DNA of 64,000 nucleotides from Flavobacteriales bacterium (GTDB lineage: Bacteria > Bacteroidota > Bacteroidia > Flavobacteriales > UBA7430): contig PAMD01000017.1 of NCBI GenBank assembly GCA_002707145.1, positions 1 to 64,000 of the forward strand, written 5' to 3'. The notes under the pieces were generated by a model. It was not told the origin of the DNA. It worked only from the letters and a program-made list of their open reading frames with translations, and did no database searches. The position numbers and the translations under genes were made by a program. Below are positions 17,439-26,204 of the stretch, one piece after another (the stretch's first letter is position 1; each line of letters opens with the position of its first letter).

Positions 17439-18818
17439 ATGAATCAAATATCTAAAATATTAAAAGCTCAAAATGATTTTTTTGAGACAAATGTTACTTT
17501 AAATATAAAATATAGAAAGAATAGTCTTATTTCATTGAAAAAAGTAGTTCTTGATGCTGAAGGCAAAATCATTGAAGCTTTACATAGAGATCTTAGAAAA
17601 CCAAAATTTGAGGCATACACTGCTGAAATAGCTACTGTTATATCAGAATTAGACTATTTTATCCGTAATATTGAAAAACTTGCCAAACCCAGAAGGGTAA
17701 AAAGCAGTTTGCTTAACTTTCCCTCAACCGACTATATTTACTCAGATCCTTACGGGAAAGTTTTGGTAGTTGCTTCTTGGAACTATCCATTCCAACTAAT
17801 TCTAAGTCCACTAATTGCCGCAATAGCTGCAGGAAATTGTGTGGTTTGTAAGCCCTCTGAAATTTCTAAACACACCTCTAATCTGATTGCAAAACTGATT
17901 GCAAAGGTCTTTAACCCTGAACATGTATCTGTAATTGAAGGCGGGAAAGAAACTAGTGATATATTGCTAAAACAAAATTGGGATTATATCTTCTTTACAG
18001 GAAGTACAAGCGTAGGGAAAATATTTATGAAAGCGGCGGCGCAACAACTTTGCCCAATCACACTTGAATTAGGTGGTAAAAGTCCTGTGATTGTTAATAA
18101 AGATGCCCAAATTGAAGTGGCTGCAAAAAGAATTGTCTGGGGGAAGTTATTCAATGCTGGACAAACATGCATTGCTCCAGATTATCTATATGTTCACAAA
18201 GATATTGCAGAAAAACTGACTAATCAATTAAAAATAGAGTTTGATAATGCCTTAGGTAAAAACAAACAAAATAGTGAATTTTATGCTCGAATAGTAAATC
18301 ATTCTCATTTCCATCGAATTGTTAAACTATTTGAAAAGGAAAAAGTTATCTATGGTGGTAAATCAGTAGAAAAAGATAAATACATCGAGCCTACACTATT
18401 AAATGATATCGACTGGAATTCTCCGATTATGAAAGAAGAAATATTCGGACCAATTTTACCCATACTTACCTTTGATAAACTTGATGAAACAATTTCACTT
18501 ATTAATAAAAAAGAAAAACCCTTGGCAGCATATTACTTTGGTCAAAATGCAAAGGATCAAAATATTTTTCTAAAGAAACTTTATTTCGGAGGGGGTTGCA
18601 TAAACGATACCATACTTCAAGTAAGCAATTCAAACCTACCTTTTGGAGGCGTTGGAGCTAGTGGTATGGGAGCTTATCATGGTGAAAAAAGTTTTAGATG
18701 TTTTAGCCATGAAAAGGCAATTCTAAAGAGAGGGACATGGATGGATTTTCCTTTTAGATTCGCACCATATAGAGAATTGAAATGGATCAAATACCTTTTT
18801 AAGCTTATTAGACTATGA
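17439..18818 (+). CDS. Aldehyde dehydrogenase, class 3-like
   Basis: NAD(P)-dependent oxidation of an aldehyde, likely long-chain or aromatic. The catalytic Cys244 lies in FNAGQTCIAPDY and general-base Glu210 in TLELGGKSP; the Rossmann motif is FFTGSTSVG. 459 residues without the N-terminal extension of class 1/2 enzymes, and a hydrophobic C-terminus (FRFAPYRELKWIKYLFKLIRL) suggesting membrane attachment as in fatty aldehyde dehydrogenases. Follows the pRiA4b-like gene by 5 bp and overlaps miaA by four bases. Confidence 0.94.
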   Translation: MNQISKILKAQNDFFETNVTLNIKYRKNSLISLKKVVLDAEGKIIEALHRDLRKPKFEAYTAEIATVISELDYFIRNIEKLAKPRRVKSSLLNFPSTDYIYSDPYGKVLVVASWNYPFQLILSPLIAAIAAGNCVVCKPSEISKHTSNLIAKLIAKVFNPEHVSVIEGGKETSDILLKQNWDYIFFTGSTSVGKIFMKAAAQQLCPITLELGGKSPVIVNKDAQIEVAAKRIVWGKLFNAGQTCIAPDYLYVHKDIAEKLTNQLKIEFDNALGKNKQNSEFYARIVNHSHFHRIVKLFEKEKVIYGGKSVEKDKYIEPTLLNDIDWNSPIMKEEIFGPILPILTFDKLDETISLINKKEKPLAAYYFGQNAKDQNIFLKKLYFGGGCINDTILQVSNSNLPFGGVGASGMGAYHGEKSFRCFSHEKAILKRGTWMDFPFRFAPYRELKWIKYLFKLIRL

Positions 18819-19717
18819 ACTATCTTCTGGTCATAGAGGGACCTACCGCAGTAGGAAAAACTGAACTTTCTATCTCGATTGCAAAACATTTTAATACAGA
18901 AATTATATCATGTGATTCGAGACAGTTTTACAAAGAAATGATCATTGGAACTGCCGTTCCCTCCGAGAAAAATTTAAAAGAAATACAACATCATTTCATT
19001 CACCAACTAAGTATAAAAAATTCGTATTCGGTAGGTCAATTTGAACTCGAGGCTATAAAAAAAATTAAAGAACTTCATTGTATCCATCAAATAGTTGTGA
19101 TGGTAGGGGGATCTGGTTTATATATAGATGCTGTTTGCGTAGGATTAGATGAGTTTCCTAATGTACCTAAAAATATCCGAAATTCATTAAATGGTCGTTT
19201 TAAAAAAGAAGGTCTTTCTGAATTAAAAAAAGAACTTAAAATACTAGATCCAAGAGGTTTCTCAGAGATAGATAAAAACAATCCACACCGAATTATTAGA
19301 GCATTAGAAATATGCCTTGTATCAGGCAAACCATATTCTTCATTCAAAAATGGTCAAAATAAAAAAAGAGATTTTAGAGTAATCAAAGTATCTCTCGAAC
19401 TAGATCGAGAAAAACTATACAAACGTATTAATAAAAGAGTGGATCTTATGATGCATAAAGGATTATTAGATGAGGTCAAGTCATTAGTACAATATAGACA
19501 TATAAATGCGCTACAAACAGTAGGATACAAAGAATTATTTGCTTTCATTGACGGAAAACTTAAAATCGAAGATGCAGTGGATGAAATTAAAAAAAATACA
19601 CGTCACTATGCTAAAAGACAAATAACTTGGATGCGAAGAGAGTCAAAGCAAATGATTGTACATCCGAATGATCTAGAAAATATCCTTCATCAACTGGAAC
19701 AAATTATCAAAAAATAA
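18815..19717 (+). CDS. miaA: tRNA dimethylallyltransferase
   Basis: Transfers the dimethylallyl group to A37 of UNN-decoding tRNAs, using the isoprenoid product of the pathway that includes ispH. P-loop GPTAVGKTE at residues 8-16, the DSRQFYKEM motif, VGGSGLYIDAVCVGLD, and the C-terminal RHYAKRQITWMRRE signature. 300 residues, complete. The ATG overlaps the aldehyde dehydrogenase stop (ATGA). The 3' end overlaps rnz by 11 bp. Confidence 0.96.
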   Translation: MNYLLVIEGPTAVGKTELSISIAKHFNTEIISCDSRQFYKEMIIGTAVPSEKNLKEIQHHFIHQLSIKNSYSVGQFELEAIKKIKELHCIHQIVVMVGGSGLYIDAVCVGLDEFPNVPKNIRNSLNGRFKKEGLSELKKELKILDPRGFSEIDKNNPHRIIRALEICLVSGKPYSSFKNGQNKKRDFRVIKVSLELDREKLYKRINKRVDLMMHKGLLDEVKSLVQYRHINALQTVGYKELFAFIDGKLKIEDAVDEIKKNTRHYAKRQITWMRRESKQMIVHPNDLENILHQLEQIIKK

Positions 19718-19720
19718 TTT
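19701..19720. terminator. Hairpin in the miaA/rnz convergent overlap
   Basis: AAATTAT and ATAATTT arms (7 bp, AT only) around CAAAAA, spanning both stop codons. Stability would be low. Confidence 0.25.
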
Positions 19721-20618
19721 TCAAGCCATCTTCAGCGGCTCTACAATTTTTAAAAACCAGTTGAGCTTCCCTCAAAAGAAGATCATGATTTACATATCGA
19801 GCTGAAAAATGACCTATTATAAGATTTTTAACCATTGCCTCCGAGGCTATACGCGCGGCTTGCTCAGCGGTGGAATGCTTAGTTTTATTCGCAAGCTTTT
19901 GCATGTCATTCGCAAAAGTAGCTTCGTGGTACAAAAAATCAACATCTTTAATCATTTGACATATTTTGGGGAAATAAGCAGTGTCAGAACAATAAGCATA
20001 CGATTTGGACAAATCTGCGTCAAAGGTGAGCTTTTTATTTATTACAATTTGCCCATCATCTTTTATGAAATCGGCACCTTCCTTAAGAGAATTCATAAAA
20101 TAATGGGGTACTTCAAAAGCATCTGTGGCAGATCGATTAATTTTTCTAAGTTTAGGTTTTTCGCTAAACTTAAATCCACAGACTTCAATACTGTGTCGCA
20201 TTGGAAAGGAATGAATTTCCAACTTCTTATTTTGAAAAATTAACTCAGGTGCATCAAAATTTAAAGAATGATGATTTAACTGAAAATTAAGATAAGTTTT
20301 TGAGGCTTTAAATACGGAATCTAAGAGAAGTTTTAATCCAGATGGCGCGTATATGTTTAGGTCGTTAGTTCTTCCAAGTAAATGAAAAGTTGATAACAAT
20401 CCAGGTAAACCAAAAAAATGATCTCCATGAAGGTGAGAAATAAAAATATGCTGAATCTTTTGCATGCTTATTTTATACTTTCTCAACTGAATTTGTGTCC
20501 CTTCACCACAATCAATCAAAAAGGAATTTCCCTGAACACTAAGAAATTGAGAGGAAGGATTTCTTAGGGAAGTTGGAGAAGCTGATCCACATCCTAAAAT
20601 AGTGATTTCAAAACTCAT
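19707..20618 (-). CDS. rnz: Ribonuclease Z
   Basis: A zinc endonuclease that trims the 3' trailer of tRNA precursors. Metallo-beta-lactamase fold with the signature SHLHGDHFFGLPG (His62, His64, Asp66, His67), GxGSASP near the start, SYAYCSDTAY and the final IGHFSARY motif. 303 residues, typical of the bacterial short form. Lies tail-to-tail with miaA, so two tRNA maturation genes meet here. The upstream gap to the M14 gene is 79 bp. Confidence 0.97.
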   Translation of the reverse strand: MSFEITILGCGSASPTSLRNPSSQFLSVQGNSFLIDCGEGTQIQLRKYKISMQKIQHIFISHLHGDHFFGLPGLLSTFHLLGRTNDLNIYAPSGLKLLLDSVFKASKTYLNFQLNHHSLNFDAPELIFQNKKLEIHSFPMRHSIEVCGFKFSEKPKLRKINRSATDAFEVPHYFMNSLKEGADFIKDDGQIVINKKLTFDADLSKSYAYCSDTAYFPKICQMIKDVDFLYHEATFANDMQKLANKTKHSTAEQAARIASEAMVKNLIIGHFSARYVNHDLLLREAQLVFKNCRAAEDGLKIIF

Positions 20619-20697
20619 TTAGTGTAATAGATAATATCCACATTAGAAATAACTATGGTCATTAGGTTATTATTTGGAATATTTTAAACGACAGAAA

Positions 20698-22926
20698 CTA
20701 ATTTGAGGGATAACTAAATGATATAGATGATATTAGCTTTATCTGGTATCCTTCACCAGGGATAAGATCTCCAATTCCATTATAATCCCACTCGGGTAAA
20801 TAAGCTGTTCCAACACAATTTTTGACTATGGTAATTTGAGATTGTATGGGAGCAAGTGCTTGTATAAGATTCATTGGATTATCTCTTAAATAACCAAACA
20901 TATTCCATCCAATATTCAAATTGATAGGATAATTCTCAGGTATAATTTTAGTTCCAGAAATAGGCAAAGAATTAGGCTGAATTAACTTTACTAAAAAACC
21001 TTGATCATTAGTTAAATCACCGATGGAATTAAAACCAAAATCAGGTAAATAAGCCATGCCTTCACCATTTTTCACAATGATTAAATCATTAAAAATAGGA
21101 CTTAATACAGAATCTATAGAAGGATATTCTGGCTGAATATATGTTGAGAAAATATACCATCCTTGAGGCAAATTGATTGTCTGTATTTGTTCAGAGCTAA
21201 AATATTCACACGAATTATCATTTATATTAGCTGTCGAATCAAAATTAACTGCATCTACATCTGTACATCCTAGAATGTCAACATTACAATTAAATTCTCC
21301 GAAAAAAGGAGCTCCACCTGATAATAATTCAGTTCCTGAAGAATTACTGATACTCCAAGATACTTCATCCTGCCAAGAACCTCCATCACAAGTAACCTCT
21401 ACACACAAAGAGGGATCATAACAAAGAGACTCAAGACCTTCATAGCCGTCTTCGATTGTTAAAGAAACTCCATTGATAATTAGTAAGTTTCCGTTCCAAC
21501 CATCTCCATAGGAGTCAATCATATCAATCACCAAATTTTCTCCACTAGAACAATTTCCATCACAATCAAATCCTGGTAAAGCTCCATTACCTCCACACTC
21601 ACCACATGCATCAAATTCTGAACAAGAACCATCATCAACAGAGGCAGATGAATTATAATTACAAGCAAAAATATTAGTACAACCAGATTGAATATCAGCA
21701 GCCCAAATAATCATTTCTAAAGCTCCATTATAATTTTCTTCACAAGCATCCAAAATCTGATCTTCAGCTAGCTCAAATCCACCTCCTGAAACAGAGTTTG
21801 GTCTGAGCTCATAAGTATATCCTAAAGCTCCAAGATCATCGTAAGTCCAGTCTGGCATAGTTCCACTAGCAAGATATAAGCTCCCATTAGCATCACCAGT
21901 ACCAAACTCAAAAGGATATCCATTTGTATTGCTTATGGCGTCATTCATAGCATTACCTAAGTCTACAATCTCTGTATGATCTGGAGACTGATTGTTAGAA
22001 TAGCCCCAAGGACCCAAAACAAGTGCAGAGTAGGAATGAATATCTAGATGACCAAGTAGATTAGGGATTGATTCCATGTAAGTTTTCAATACTGAAGCTT
22101 CTGTTGCAGAAAACGGGAAAGAACCTACATAAACATCAGAACAAGTGGAAGTACTAGTGCTTTCTCCACCATTCCAATCAGCATCCCAATTCCTATTTAA
22201 ATCTGTCCCAACGCAGGAGGATCCATTAAGCTGCCTATTCTTCCTCCAATACCTATCAGTAGTATGAGTGTAAACATAGCCATCTGGGTTAACAATGGGA
22301 ACTATATAAACATCTACAAGGTCAAGAAGAGTTTGGCTAAAGGTATCATTTTGATAATTTTGAGCTAATTGATCAGCCAAATAAGTACTTGCCATTACTG
22401 TAATCCATTCTCTGGCGTGTTGACATCCATTAAAAAAAACAGCAGGCTTATCTGATCCACCTGAACTAAATTTTAATCCTTTTATATCTCTATTTTCGAA
22501 TGAATTCCCGAGATTAATTATTGTGGCAATAGAACTACTTTGGGCTATCTCCTCTATTTTAATTTGAACTTCCTCATAAGTTCTGTAAGTATTATACCAA
22601 GCTTCGCCATCCTTTTGATACTTGAGAGCATTCATATGAACATTCTCATTTTCAATTTTTAATTTTAAATCTTCAACCAAAATATCAAAAACTATTCCTT
22701 GGCTATTAAGCCATTCAATAAAGTCACTTTTTACTATTAGTTCTGTGTCAGTACTTTGATGTCGACAAGACATGTTTATCACATTAAAAGAATCAATTGC
22801 TGCAGCGATTTCAGTTGTATATGATTTTAATTTAATCACGCTCGAATTATCATACAATGAAGCGTTGGTTTGAGCAAAAGAATTAATCGAAAAAATAAAA
22901 ACAAAAAAGACTGATAAATTTTTCAT
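20698..22926 (-). CDS. Secreted M14 zinc carboxypeptidase, multidomain
   Basis: 742 residues. Signal peptide MKNLSVFFVFIFSINSFAQ and prosegment to about 110. The M14 catalytic domain (about 115-410) has zinc ligands His170 and Glu173 (HAREW) and His297 (HLDIHSY), substrate Arg region TDLNRNWDADW, and catalytic Glu373 in YTYELRP. Then come a GCTN...DDGSC repeat, a CGECGG...CDGNC cysteine patch, a GDGWNGN module (about 460-550), a second GCTD repeat, and two copies of an approximately 70-residue LPxGWY/IGWNMFGY ... IVKN...AYLPxxxxNxIGDL module (about 582-650 and 668-735). No typical T9SS type A ending. Likely digests extracellular peptides. Confidence 0.93.
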   Translation of the reverse strand: MKNLSVFFVFIFSINSFAQTNASLYDNSSVIKLKSYTTEIAAAIDSFNVINMSCRHQSTDTELIVKSDFIEWLNSQGIVFDILVEDLKLKIENENVHMNALKYQKDGEAWYNTYRTYEEVQIKIEEIAQSSSIATIINLGNSFENRDIKGLKFSSGGSDKPAVFFNGCQHAREWITVMASTYLADQLAQNYQNDTFSQTLLDLVDVYIVPIVNPDGYVYTHTTDRYWRKNRQLNGSSCVGTDLNRNWDADWNGGESTSTSTCSDVYVGSFPFSATEASVLKTYMESIPNLLGHLDIHSYSALVLGPWGYSNNQSPDHTEIVDLGNAMNDAISNTNGYPFEFGTGDANGSLYLASGTMPDWTYDDLGALGYTYELRPNSVSGGGFELAEDQILDACEENYNGALEMIIWAADIQSGCTNIFACNYNSSASVDDGSCSEFDACGECGGNGALPGFDCDGNCSSGENLVIDMIDSYGDGWNGNLLIINGVSLTIEDGYEGLESLCYDPSLCVEVTCDGGSWQDEVSWSISNSSGTELLSGGAPFFGEFNCNVDILGCTDVDAVNFDSTANINDNSCEYFSSEQIQTINLPQGWYIFSTYIQPEYPSIDSVLSPIFNDLIIVKNGEGMAYLPDFGFNSIGDLTNDQGFLVKLIQPNSLPISGTKIIPENYPINLNIGWNMFGYLRDNPMNLIQALAPIQSQITIVKNCVGTAYLPEWDYNGIGDLIPGEGYQIKLISSISFSYPSN

Positions 22927-22961
22927 TGATTTTTTTTACTAAGTTAATTTAAATTTTGTGC

Positions 22962-22991
22962 AAAAAAAAGGCAACAGTAGTTGCTTTTTTA
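22962..22991 (-). terminator. Rho-independent terminator downstream of the fasciclin gene
   Basis: Stem GCAAC/GTTGC with loop AGTA, extended by A-T pairs, followed on the minus strand by eight T (complement of 22962-22969). The A/T runs on both sides would let it work in both directions. It lies about 190 bp past the fasciclin stop and 36 bp before the M14 gene. Confidence 0.65.
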
Positions 22992-23179
22992 TTGTTACAT
23001 ACTGAATTAATATATATTACTGCGAAATAACTACACTCATAACCATTTATTATTTGATAATAAACTTAGTGTATACATAACTTATTACAATAAAAATTGA
23101 ATATTAATATAAGACTACAAAATTATTTCTAATAACTAATAGATTTAATATTGGTTTAAATAAAAGTAAATTATAGAAC

Positions 23180-24289
23180 TTAAAATCTGATTCTTTTAAG
23201 GACTTTTCCTGAGGTATATATGTCAAAAACAATTATTCCTGTTACATTATACGAAACTCTTTTACCAAGCATATCAACTGAGTGTGAGTATATTAAGTCA
23301 TCAGTTGAAAGAGGTGATTCATTAATTCCCAAATCAGAGGGTATCATTACAGCATCAATAACGTGAACAACTCCATTATCAGCTTGAATATCAGCAATAC
23401 TTATTTTCGCTCCATCGAGAAATACTTCTTCATCTGTTATAGAAACTAATAAATCAGTTCCTGCAAGTGTAGGAACCATAATTCCATCTGAAAGTTCACT
23501 GTTTAATAAACTACCAACATGAATATGATTTGAAAGAACATATGACAAAGACCCCATTGGATCTGAAAGTAATGAACTTAATAGATTAGGTGAAATAAGC
23601 GAAAATGCAGAATCTGTAGGAGCAAACAATGTAAACGGACCATAATTGCTGCTAAGAGTCTCAACCAAATCAGCGGCAATAACTGCAGTTTCTAGTGTTG
23701 TATGATTACCTGAATCAACAACTATATCAATAATAGTATTAGTTTCTGGATTTACGGTAAGAGAAAATTCAGGAACAAAACTATTGATTGGAGAATAATC
23801 GTCTGCTAAAGCAAGATTTAATAATATGTTTGTTCCATCGTAAGGAATATTGAATTCAATATCTAGATCAAGCCCCAGAGGTTCTGCGTTAATAGTTACT
23901 TGAGCAGTTAAAGAGAGATTGTAATCACCGAGTGTTTCTGGAATACCATATAAAGTAACTTCACCTGTACTATTTGGGAGGAAAACACAGCCTTCAGTAT
24001 TACAATCATAATCCATACCAGGGGGTGCATTAACACTAGTAATAATAGCAGATAAAAAAGGTAAATCAAATGGTTCTCCTGCAATATCAATAGTAATTAC
24101 ATCAGAGGCGTAAAAAGAGATAGTCTCATTATACATATCCTGCAAATAAGCTGAGGGTAAAATTACCTCAGAACCATCTTCACTGACAATACTTCCCTCA
24201 GGAGGATAGAAACCTGGTTCGTTGTCTTGACAAAATAAAATATTACTACATGTAAATGCAATAAATAATAGTAAACAAAAATTTTTCAT
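23180..24289 (-). CDS. Secreted fasciclin-domain protein with T9SS tail
   Basis: 369 residues. Signal peptide MKNFCLLLFIAFTCSNILFCQ. Residues 25-175 form a domain I do not recognise (with TSVNAPPGMDYDCNTEGC, reminiscent of Ig-like modules). Residues about 185-315 form a fasciclin (FAS1) domain with the H-box-like YGPFTLFAPTDSAFSLI and the closing VVHVIDAVMIP. The final 40 residues (VDMLGKRVSYNVTGIIVFDIYTSGKVLKRIRF region) look like a T9SS type A sorting signal. Probable cell-surface adhesin. Only 7 bp after the 107-aa gene, so it may belong to the pyrR-pyrB transcript. Confidence 0.9.
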   Translation of the reverse strand: MKNFCLLLFIAFTCSNILFCQDNEPGFYPPEGSIVSEDGSEVILPSAYLQDMYNETISFYASDVITIDIAGEPFDLPFLSAIITSVNAPPGMDYDCNTEGCVFLPNSTGEVTLYGIPETLGDYNLSLTAQVTINAEPLGLDLDIEFNIPYDGTNILLNLALADDYSPINSFVPEFSLTVNPETNTIIDIVVDSGNHTTLETAVIAADLVETLSSNYGPFTLFAPTDSAFSLISPNLLSSLLSDPMGSLSYVLSNHIHVGSLLNSELSDGIMVPTLAGTDLLVSITDEEVFLDGAKISIADIQADNGVVHVIDAVMIPSDLGINESPLSTDDLIYSHSVDMLGKRVSYNVTGIIVFDIYTSGKVLKRIRF

Positions 24290-24296
24290 AAGAGAT

Positions 24297-24620
24297 TTAT
24301 AAGTTTCTTTCTAGTTCTTCCATGTAAATATAGTCAATTGCCTCAGATTGAGTAGTTACAAAAACAAAAGATTCACTAAAACTGGGAAATATTAGCTTGT
24401 TTTGAAAGATTACGACAAACGATTTAAAATGATATTCATGTTTTGAATATGCAATCTGAAGGACCTTGCAAATTTCATGTGAAGGATGAAATTTAGTAGA
24501 ATCTATAATTTTATTTGAATCAAAAGTAAGAATAGAAATTGCAGAAATAAATTCAATCTCTAAATGAAATGAAGGAACATAGACTTCAAATTTATCTCTC
24601 TTGTCGATATTCCAGGACAC
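24297..24620 (-). CDS. Uncharacterised 107-residue protein
   Basis: I do not recognise a family. The ATG shares one base with the pyrB stop codon region, indicating translational coupling. There is no signal peptide. Composition is balanced with several aromatic residues (FEVYVPSFHLEIEF, YSKHEYHFKSFVVIF), and it ends in TTQSEAIDYIYMEELERNL, a pattern like a small alpha/beta STAS-like or single-domain regulatory protein. Its place directly after pyrB suggests it is expressed with pyrimidine genes. Confidence 0.65.
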   Translation of the reverse strand: MSWNIDKRDKFEVYVPSFHLEIEFISAISILTFDSNKIIDSTKFHPSHEICKVLQIAYSKHEYHFKSFVVIFQNKLIFPSFSESFVFVTTQSEAIDYIYMEELERNL

Positions 24621-25558
24621 TATAAATTTTCTCTTTTAAGATTTTGAGCTAGTAGATAAATTACAGCCATTCTAATTGCTAGACCATTTTCAACTTGATC
24701 CAAAATTATAGCTTGGTTACCATCCGCTACGTCTGAACTAATTTCCACACCTCGATTTATTGGACCTGGATGCAAAATTAAAATTTCTTTTGACAAGTTA
24801 TTTAATAAATCTTGATTCAACCCATACATCAATGTGTATTCTCGTATGGAAGGAAAATATTGTACGTCCATTCTTTCTAATTGAATTCTGAGCATATTTA
24901 CCACATCACACCACTCTAAAGCTGAACTTAAGTCATGTTCTATTAATACACCCAGCTCGTGAATGTATTTAGGAATTAATGTAGCAGGTCCACAAAGCAT
25001 TACTTCTGCTCCCATTTTTTGAAGGCAAAATATATTTGACAGTGCTACTCTAGAGTGGGAAATATCACCAACAATAACAACTTTTTTTCCTTCTAAAGAT
25101 CCCATTTTTTCTTTGATTGAATAAGCATCTAAAAGGGCTTGGGTAGGATGCTCATGAGAACCATCTCCAGCATTAACAATGATTGAATCTACATGTTCAG
25201 ATAAGAACTTTGAGGCTCCTGGATAAGGATGTCTCATAACTACCATGTCAACTTTCATGGCAAGAATATTGTTAACTGTATCGATTAAGTTTTCCCCTTT
25301 TTTTAGGGATGATGAAGCGGCAGAGAAATTAACAATATCTGCTGACAACCTTTTTTCAGCTAATTCAAAAGACAACCGAGTTCGAGTAGAATCTTCAAAA
25401 AATAAATTTGCTATGGTTAAATCTCTCAGTGAAGGAACTTTTTTAATTGGACGATTTATCACAGATTTAAAATTATCCGCAATTTTAAATATCAGTTCGA
25501 TATCCTCTTTTTGCAATTCTTTTATTCCGACCAAATGGCTTACACTTAAACTTGTCAT
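24620..25558 (-). CDS. pyrB: Aspartate carbamoyltransferase catalytic subunit
   Basis: Condenses carbamoyl phosphate and aspartate in pyrimidine synthesis. Carbamoyl-phosphate loop DSTRTRLSFE, the HPYPGASK and GDGSHEHPTQALLD motifs, and LHPGPINRGVEIS near the C-terminus. 312 residues, full length. No pyrI regulatory subunit is next to it, as expected for this phylum. Separated from pyrR by 5 bp. Confidence 0.97.
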   Translation of the reverse strand: MTSLSVSHLVGIKELQKEDIELIFKIADNFKSVINRPIKKVPSLRDLTIANLFFEDSTRTRLSFELAEKRLSADIVNFSAASSSLKKGENLIDTVNNILAMKVDMVVMRHPYPGASKFLSEHVDSIIVNAGDGSHEHPTQALLDAYSIKEKMGSLEGKKVVIVGDISHSRVALSNIFCLQKMGAEVMLCGPATLIPKYIHELGVLIEHDLSSALEWCDVVNMLRIQLERMDVQYFPSIREYTLMYGLNQDLLNNLSKEILILHPGPINRGVEISSDVADGNQAIILDQVENGLAIRMAVIYLLAQNLKRENL

Positions 25559-25563
25559 AATTA

Positions 25564-26103
25564 CTACATTATCAAAGTTACACGTCCATTGTGTTCAATT
25601 TCATTATCCCACTCTACCACTACTGTATCAGTATCGATTGCATCAACCGTCTTACCAACATAATTAGGCTCGATAGGAAGTTCTCTACTGAACCTTCTGT
25701 CGATCAAAACGCATAATTCAATTTGCTTAGGGCGACCGAAGGAATTGATTGCGTCCATTCCTGCACGAATACTTCTTCCGGTATAAAGAACATCATCAAT
25801 AAAAATAACATTTTTACCCTCTACCAAAAATTCAATATTAGTTTGGTTGGCAGAAATAGGTTCTTCTCTGCGTCTAAAATCATCTCTAAAAAAAGTAATA
25901 TCTAAAGAACCTAAATTAATATTCAAAATTCCTGTTAAATCCTTTAATTTAGAATGAATTTTTTCTGCAAGCTTATATCCACGGGGTTGCATACCGATTA
26001 ATACAGTATTAGAAAAATTAGAATGATTCTCTATCAACTGCCAACATAGACGGATAACACTAAGGTCAAATTCTTTTTGATTAAAGACTACTTTTACACT
26101 CAT
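25564..26103 (-). CDS. pyrR: PyrR, bifunctional pyr regulator / uracil phosphoribosyltransferase
   Basis: 179 residues of the type I phosphoribosyltransferase fold with the PRPP loop VIFIDDVLYTGRSIRAGMDA and the N-terminal NTVLIGMQPRGYKLAEKI. In Firmicutes PyrR binds pyr mRNA to attenuate transcription. No obvious attenuator is seen in the short leader here: a TATATTTG -7 element lies four bases before the ATG, leaving almost no 5' UTR, so the protein may act on mRNA elsewhere or only as an enzyme. Confidence 0.95.
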   Translation of the reverse strand: MSVKVVFNQKEFDLSVIRLCWQLIENHSNFSNTVLIGMQPRGYKLAEKIHSKLKDLTGILNINLGSLDITFFRDDFRRREEPISANQTNIEFLVEGKNVIFIDDVLYTGRSIRAGMDAINSFGRPKQIELCVLIDRRFSRELPIEPNYVGKTVDAIDTDTVVVEWDNEIEHNGRVTLIM

Positions 26104-26107
26104 TAGA

Positions 26108-26115
26108 CAAATATA
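26108..26115 (-). promoter_or_regulatory. Candidate -7 element (TATATTTG) of pyrR-pyrB
   Basis: An exact TAnnTTTG match, four bases from the pyrR ATG; transcription would begin at the start codon. Confidence 0.4.
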
Positions 26116-26151
26116 TTAATGTTATTCTTAAAACTTACCTACTTCAGAGGT

Positions 26152-26178
26152 AAAAAAAAACCTTTCGAAATCGAAAGG
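26152..26178 (-). terminator. Rho-independent terminator of rpsA
   Basis: Stem CCTTTCG, loop AAAT, CGAAAGG (26161-26178), extended by A-T pairs, with nine T following on the minus strand (complement of 26152-26160). Lies between rpsA and pyrR. Confidence 0.85.
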
Positions 26179-26204
26179 TTTTGTTAATATTAGATAATAA
26201 CATA

